Shown here: piece by piece, positions 22,694 to 26,122 of the stretch
How the letters are laid out: the number at the start of each line of letters is the position of its first letter
Numbering within the stretch: the first letter of the stretch is position 1
IMG/VR virus record: IMGVR_UViG_3300027708_000267
Span: 1 to 26,122 of that record
Source: a virus
Direction: 5' to 3' (one strand)
Length of the DNA stretch: 26,122 nucleotides
Notes under the pieces: model-generated
What the model was told of the DNA's origin: nothing
The model's database searches: none
What the model saw: the letters and a program-made list of their open reading frames with translations, nothing else
Made by a program: the position numbers and the translations under genes

Positions 22694-23401
22694 CTATATT
22701 AGCATATATTCTTTGCTTACTCTTATGGTCGTGGCCGCTTGATACGGAATCATACATACACTACAACTATTTAGCGTAATGTTTGCTGTTAGCACTCCTA
22801 AGTTGCCATTTGTCTTCACAGCAGAGTATACAGTTATCTGCGGTGTAGTTCCATCATGCAACACTAGAGCTTCCATCGTTTGATAATTTCCGTCGGTTGA
22901 CGAAGCTTGTACAATGTACTTGGCACTGCGATATTGAGTCGTAGGGAATGTGTCAATAATTGTTGTTACATTGGCAACTACGGCAGTTACGTTGGATGTA
23001 GTGGCTATTCGTGCGGTATTTGTGTACAAGTTACCTGCGATTGCTACGTCACCAGTTACACCAATTCCGTTATTGACGTTTATATTGCCGGCAGTAACAT
23101 TACCACTAACGCCGGCGCCGCCCACAACTACCAATGCACCAGTTGAAACGCTTGTGCTTGCCGTTGCGGAATTGGCGACCAAGTTGCCGCTGTGTACTGT
23201 TACACCAGAAATTACAGGAAATGTTTTATTGTAGACTGTCTGGGACTGTAGTGTTCCAACCATTGGCCAACCACCAATTGTGGTACCATCTTGCACATTA
23301 ATAATGTTTTGCTGTGTATCAATGGTCATTTCACCGGCTGCCCCAGTGAATGTGGCATTCTGTGCTGTGGTTCCTCTTCTAAACTGTACTACTGTTGGCA
23401 T
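22694..23401 (-). CDS. Short tail-fibre-like protein with Mtd-type N-terminal domain
   Basis: A 235-residue protein. The start MPTVVQFRRGTTAQNATF, then GAAGEMTIDT and a VQDGTTIGGWPM segment, follows the N-terminal domain seen in phage receptor-binding proteins such as the Bordetella phage Mtd. The middle has Gly/Ala/Val/Asn repeats including STGALVVVGGAGVSGNVTAG, and the C-terminal ~90 residues form a separate beta domain with a TTQYRSAKYIVQAS strand. It probably forms part of a trimeric fibre or its attachment. GGAG in the leader and AATAAATACT 19 nt upstream give it its own late promoter. Confidence 0.8.
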   Translation of the reverse strand: MPTVVQFRRGTTAQNATFTGAAGEMTIDTQQNIINVQDGTTIGGWPMVGTLQSQTVYNKTFPVISGVTVHSGNLVANSATASTSVSTGALVVVGGAGVSGNVTAGNINVNNGIGVTGDVAIAGNLYTNTARIATTSNVTAVVANVTTIIDTFPTTQYRSAKYIVQASSTDGNYQTMEALVLHDGTTPQITVYSAVKTNGNLGVLTANITLNSCSVCMIPYQAATTIRVSKEYMLI

Positions 23402-23420
23402 TTCCCGTCTCCTGTATTAG

Positions 23421-23428
23421 TATTTATT
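23421..23428 (-). promoter_or_regulatory. T4-type late promoter element before the Mtd-type fibre gene
   Basis: AATAAATACTAATA on the minus strand, 19 nt upstream of the ATG at 23401, with CAGGAGA as Shine-Dalgarno. It lies within 3 nt of the stop codon of the previous fibre gene. Confidence 0.65.
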
Positions 23429-23430
23429 GA

Positions 23431-24534
23431 TTAAATTGGGTTAGCAGACGCATAATTACTTCCGCCTGTTGTAGTTTCTAAATTCACAGTCAAAGTAGCA
23501 CCGTTTGGTGTATTGCTTAGGTCGTAAACTGTATATTGTGTAATAGCCTGTCCAAATGCATCAGTTGCCAATGCTCCGCTGAATGTACCATAATCTCCAG
23601 TTGGATATGCGCCTGCGGATGAAGATCCATCTGCGTATGCTTTGGTTGCCGCATCACCGGAAATTACAGGAGTTGGTAAGCCACCGAGCCCGTAACCGCC
23701 CATGTTGATTGGTGCAGCCATTGCCAAACCGGATGAAGTAAATGTAGCAATAGTAACACCGCCAACGTTGACATATACTGTGTCAGATGCAACAGATAAT
23801 GTTGTGTTTCCGCTAGTAAGTGTTGTTATTGCCGCATTGCCAGTAACATTTAAATTGTTTACAGTTAAATTGCCACCGTAGTTGGCCAGCTGATTAGAAA
23901 CTTGTGATGTTATTGCGTTTGTACCGTTGGCCCAAAATAAACCACTGGTGGTAATTACGTTGCCGGCTGTTAGTTTACTACCAACGTTTAAATTTCCTGC
24001 AATGCCTGCGCCACCAGCAATGACCACAGCGCCTGTAGTGGTGCTTGTGCTTGTTGTTGTGGTCTGGAATGTTGTTGTACCAACTGTGTCTAGCTTGACA
24101 AAGTAATTATTATTTGTTCCTAGATACACTGGATGGTTACTCAGTGTACCTATGCCAAGTTGTCCGCCAAACGATTCTATTCTGCTATAGGTACCTGTAC
24201 TACCATCTGTCAAATAGTATCCGCCGCCAGAACTCAATGATGTTAGTATACCATTGCTGGTACTGGTTGTATATGGGTTTGCCATATCGCTGACCGTGAG
24301 CAGTTTACTAGAAAAAGGTATAGTACCTGCGCCAATGCTAGCAATATTAGCTGTAAATACGTTTCCTGAGTATGATGTACCATTGGCCAAAAACGAGCCT
24401 ATGGTGTTTTGAGACGTTAGGTAGTAGAGAGCGCCATCAGTATAATTGATGGATAATTCGCCGTATTGTAAGTTGGCAGCTAACGGTGCTTTACCAGCAA
24501 CCGAACTGCGCTTTAATAAAATTGGTTGCGCCAT
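23431..24534 (-). CDS. Tail fibre protein
   Basis: A 367-residue protein starting MAQPILLKRSSVAGKAP, then LQYGELSINYTDGALYYL, an N-terminal pattern common in fibre proteins of aquatic T4-like phages. The rest is a repetitive beta region rich in Gly, Thr, Asn and Val, with TTTGAVVIAGGAGIAGNLNV near residues 166-185 and a short tail (YPTGDYGTFSGALATDAFGQ) near the end. It ends in SANPI without a recognisable chaperone or lectin domain, so it may be a shaft segment. An AGGTAGAG ribosome site precedes the ATG; two small hairpins separate it from the previous fibre gene. Confidence 0.78.
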   Translation of the reverse strand: MAQPILLKRSSVAGKAPLAANLQYGELSINYTDGALYYLTSQNTIGSFLANGTSYSGNVFTANIASIGAGTIPFSSKLLTVSDMANPYTTSTSNGILTSLSSGGGYYLTDGSTGTYSRIESFGGQLGIGTLSNHPVYLGTNNNYFVKLDTVGTTTFQTTTTSTSTTTGAVVIAGGAGIAGNLNVGSKLTAGNVITTSGLFWANGTNAITSQVSNQLANYGGNLTVNNLNVTGNAAITTLTSGNTTLSVASDTVYVNVGGVTIATFTSSGLAMAAPINMGGYGLGGLPTPVISGDAATKAYADGSSSAGAYPTGDYGTFSGALATDAFGQAITQYTVYDLSNTPNGATLTVNLETTTGGSNYASANPI

Positions 24535-24557
24535 TCTCTACCTAATAAGGTTAAAAC

Positions 24558-24577
24558 GATTTAGTAAAAACTAAATC
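24558..24577 (-). terminator. AT-rich hairpin between two fibre genes, possible weak terminator
   Basis: GATTTAG/CTAAATC (7 bp) with a 6-nt loop. On the minus strand it is followed by GTTTTAA. The stem is AT-rich, so termination would be partial; it may instead be an RNA-processing or stability hairpin. Confidence 0.4.
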
Positions 24578-24581
24578 CTAC

Positions 24582-24597
24582 AGGAATAAAAATTCCT
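24582..24597 (-). terminator. Second small hairpin after the repeat-rich fibre gene
   Basis: AGGAAT, AAAA, ATTCCT: a 6-bp perfect stem beginning on the last base of the stop codon (24597-24599). Only 4 nt separate it from the next hairpin. Too weak alone to call a terminator with confidence. Confidence 0.3.
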
Positions 24598-26122
24598 TAG
24601 TAAGTACCACCATCAATGGTAGCACTTGTACTCAATGCATCTGTAATTCCGTATCCGCTTAATGTGGTTGGTGTACCGGTCAAGCTACTAAACGCTGGAG
24701 TAATCAATGCTGTTGTAACACCAGTTATTAAACCTTTGCCGTTTACTGTTATACCTTGATTGTAAGTAGCATTACCAAATGTACCTACGTTTGTGTTCAC
24801 CGTAGCCAGGGTCAATGACAATGCATTGTAGGCACCGCTGACTGTTACATCACCGCCACTGTTGGCATGTGATGTTGCTGTTGTTAAAACTCTGTTACCG
24901 GTATCGTACAATGAACCGGCGTAAACTGCGCCAGCAATACCGGCACCGCCTGCAACTTGCAACGCACCTGTTGTTGTGCTAGAGCTAGCTGTTGAGTTTG
25001 CTAAAACTAATGCACCAGATTTAATTGTACCATATGTACCAGTAATTACGTTACCGGATTCGCCGGATACATAACCAAAATATTCCAATGAACCGGCGGC
25101 GTTTGTACGACCAAAGAACGAACTGGCGTCTGCTAGACCAGTCCAATAGTGAGTTTTAATACCAGAGTCAAATGCTGTGCCAGTTAATGCGGCACCGTTG
25201 ACACCGGTGTTTAATTCAATAATTGGATCTTGTAGTACTGTAACAGTACTGTTTACATATTCGTATGTACCGCTAACTGTCAAGTTACCAGCAACAACAA
25301 AGTTACCAGCGGCAGTTGTAGTTACTGCGGCAGTACCTAAACTTGTTACACCCGCCAATGTTGTGATACTTGGTTGGCTTGCCGCTGTCACTGTTGCGGC
25401 GCTACCGCTTACGCTACCGGTGATAGTACTAGAAACCGTTAGTCCAGTTAATGTACCAACGCTAGTGATGTTTGGTTGTGCGGCTGTTGTTACTGTGCCG
25501 GCTGTTGTTGCTGTTGCGGCACTACCTGTTACGCTACCAGAAATTGGGTTTGTAACTGTTAAGTTTACCAGTGTACCAACGCTTGTTACGTTTGGTTGAG
25601 CGGCAGTTTGTAATGTACCGCCTAAATTAGTAAATGATGCAGTAGTACCTGAAACTGTTGTTCCGCTTACATTACCTGTTGTTACGTTACCAGTTACTGC
25701 TAAACTAACAAGTGTGCCAACACTGGTTAAGCTAGATGCTGTAACACCTGCGGCTAAAGTTGATCCGGTTAATGTACCGGCTGCGGCTGTTATTGTAGCG
25801 GATCCACCTAAACTAATTGCAGTACCGTTAACTGTGATAGAGCTATTAGCAAGAGCCGAGTTTGGGATTGCAGTAAAGCCTGCACCAATGCTACCAGCAG
25901 TCAACGTACCAACCTGAGTAATACCAGTGTATGCACCGCTTATTTGTGCAGAAGGAACCGTGCCGCTAGATAAATTGCTTGCGTTTAAACTGGTTAAGTA
26001 AGTACCAGTACCAACAACGTTGGCACCAATGTTACCAACCGTGGCTGCATTTAATCCAGCAAATGTTGGTGTTGCTGTTGTAGCGACACTTTGTCCAATG
26101 CTAAATGTAACTGCACCTGTAG
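24597..26122 (-). CDS. Repeat-rich tail fibre protein, 5' end off the window
   Basis: An open minus-strand frame enters at the right edge and ends at 24597, giving at least 508 residues. An apparent start at 25904 is only a TTG codon inside the frame, which stays open upstream in the same repetitive style (for example FAGLNAATVGNIGANV). The upstream part is built of repeats around AAQPNVTSVGTL and SGSVTGSAAT. The middle contains VLQDPIIELNTGVNG, KTHYWTGLADASSFFGR and STTTGALQVAGGAGIAG. The C-terminal part, TPAFSSLTGTPTTLSGYG, resembles a shaft-to-tip element widely seen in fibre proteins. It probably forms the long, beta-structured shaft of a tail fibre. Confidence 0.85.
   Translation of the reverse strand, partial: TGAVTFSIGQSVATTATPTFAGLNAATVGNIGANVVGTGTYLTSLNASNLSSGTVPSAQISGAYTGITQVGTLTAGSIGAGFTAIPNSALANSSITVNGTAISLGGSATITAAAGTLTGSTLAAGVTASSLTSVGTLVSLAVTGNVTTGNVSGTTVSGTTASFTNLGGTLQTAAQPNVTSVGTLVNLTVTNPISGSVTGSAATATTAGTVTTAAQPNITSVGTLTGLTVSSTITGSVSGSAATVTAASQPSITTLAGVTSLGTAAVTTTAAGNFVVAGNLTVSGTYEYVNSTVTVLQDPIIELNTGVNGAALTGTAFDSGIKTHYWTGLADASSFFGRTNAAGSLEYFGYVSGESGNVITGTYGTIKSGALVLANSTASSSTTTGALQVAGGAGIAGAVYAGSLYDTGNRVLTTATSHANSGGDVTVSGAYNALSLTLATVNTNVGTFGNATYNQGITVNGKGLITGVTTALITPAFSSLTGTPTTLSGYGITDALSTSATIDGGTY
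25361..25740 (-). repeat. Degenerate repeats coding for the fibre shaft
   Basis: Within the repeat-rich fibre gene, sequences such as GTACCAACGCTAGTGATG and GTACCAACGCTTGTTACG recur (near 25454 and 25574, with a weaker copy near 25714), spaced about 120-140 nt. They encode the repeated N-V/I-TSVGTL unit of about 40 residues. Protein-level repetition is clear; DNA copies have diverged. Confidence 0.7.

Noticed and set aside
25177-25599. Plus-strand open frame opposite the fibre gene
   Set aside because: Val/Pro/Ala/Thr-only composition arises from antisense reading of Gly/Thr/Val repeats.
25361-25740. CRISPR-like spacing of repeats
   Set aside because: Repeats lie inside a single long coding frame, are imperfect and encode a repeated protein unit.
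25905-26122. Gene boundary at 25904 in the repeat-rich fibre
   Set aside because: The codon at 25904 is TTG in the middle of a continuous repeat-coding frame that stays open to the window edge.

Overview
This 26 kb window looks like part of the virion-assembly region of a T4-like myovirus (class Caudoviricetes) of the aquatic, uncultivated-phage type. The diagnosis rests on a set of T4 core homologues read directly from their translations: terminase large subunit (gp17) and a probable small subunit (gp16), tail sheath (gp18), tail tube (gp19), head-completion nuclease (gp4), neck protein gp13, a likely gp14, the sheath stabiliser gp15/gp3 family, and a dNMP kinase (gp1). T4-type late-promoter words (TATAAATA and close variants) sit in front of many genes. 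No rRNA, tRNA, CRISPR array, integrase or host gene was seen. The host cannot be named from this sequence; one strong TTGACA-17-TATACT promoter suggests a bacterium with an ordinary housekeeping sigma factor.

Layout from right to left, which is the direction in which most genes are read. (i) 26122-21944, minus: three consecutive tail-fibre-like genes built from low-complexity Gly/Thr/Ala/Val repeats, then a Rossmann-like protein resembling the DUF115 group. (ii) 18992-21947, plus: gp14-like, gp15 and a Nudix hydrolase, each starting on the stop codon of the previous gene (TAATG). (iii) 18845-15023, minus: a DEDDh exonuclease with a host-type promoter and operator-like palindrome, a conserved unknown, gp13, a small unknown and the dNMP kinase. 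(iv) 14758-15108, plus: a small zinc-binding HNH-like protein. (v) 14657-4739, minus: sheath, tube, a tube-like baseplate protein, a small unknown, gp4, TerS, an unknown and an 859-residue protein with two AT-hooks, ending at a strong terminator. (vi) 4673-1, minus: an SGNH-like protein, an unknown, TerL and a large unknown that runs off the left edge. A plus-strand HNH endonuclease gene interrupts this last block beside TerL.

Together the genes make and join the phage head and tail: terminase and gp4 package and finish the head, gp13/gp14/gp15 form the neck and cap the tail, gp18/gp19 and the tube-like protein form the tail, and the fibres bind the host. The kinase, Nudix protein and exonuclease would serve nucleotide and RNA metabolism.

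The most interesting signals are regulatory. At several genes a T4-late-type element lies only 4-8 nt before the ATG with no Shine-Dalgarno sequence, predicting nearly leaderless late mRNAs, while sheath, tube, neck and fibre genes have the same element 18-31 nt upstream with a clear Shine-Dalgarno. Two divergent intergenic regions carry perfect palindromes that could be operators, and the TerL/HNH pair has two late-type elements abutting back to back.
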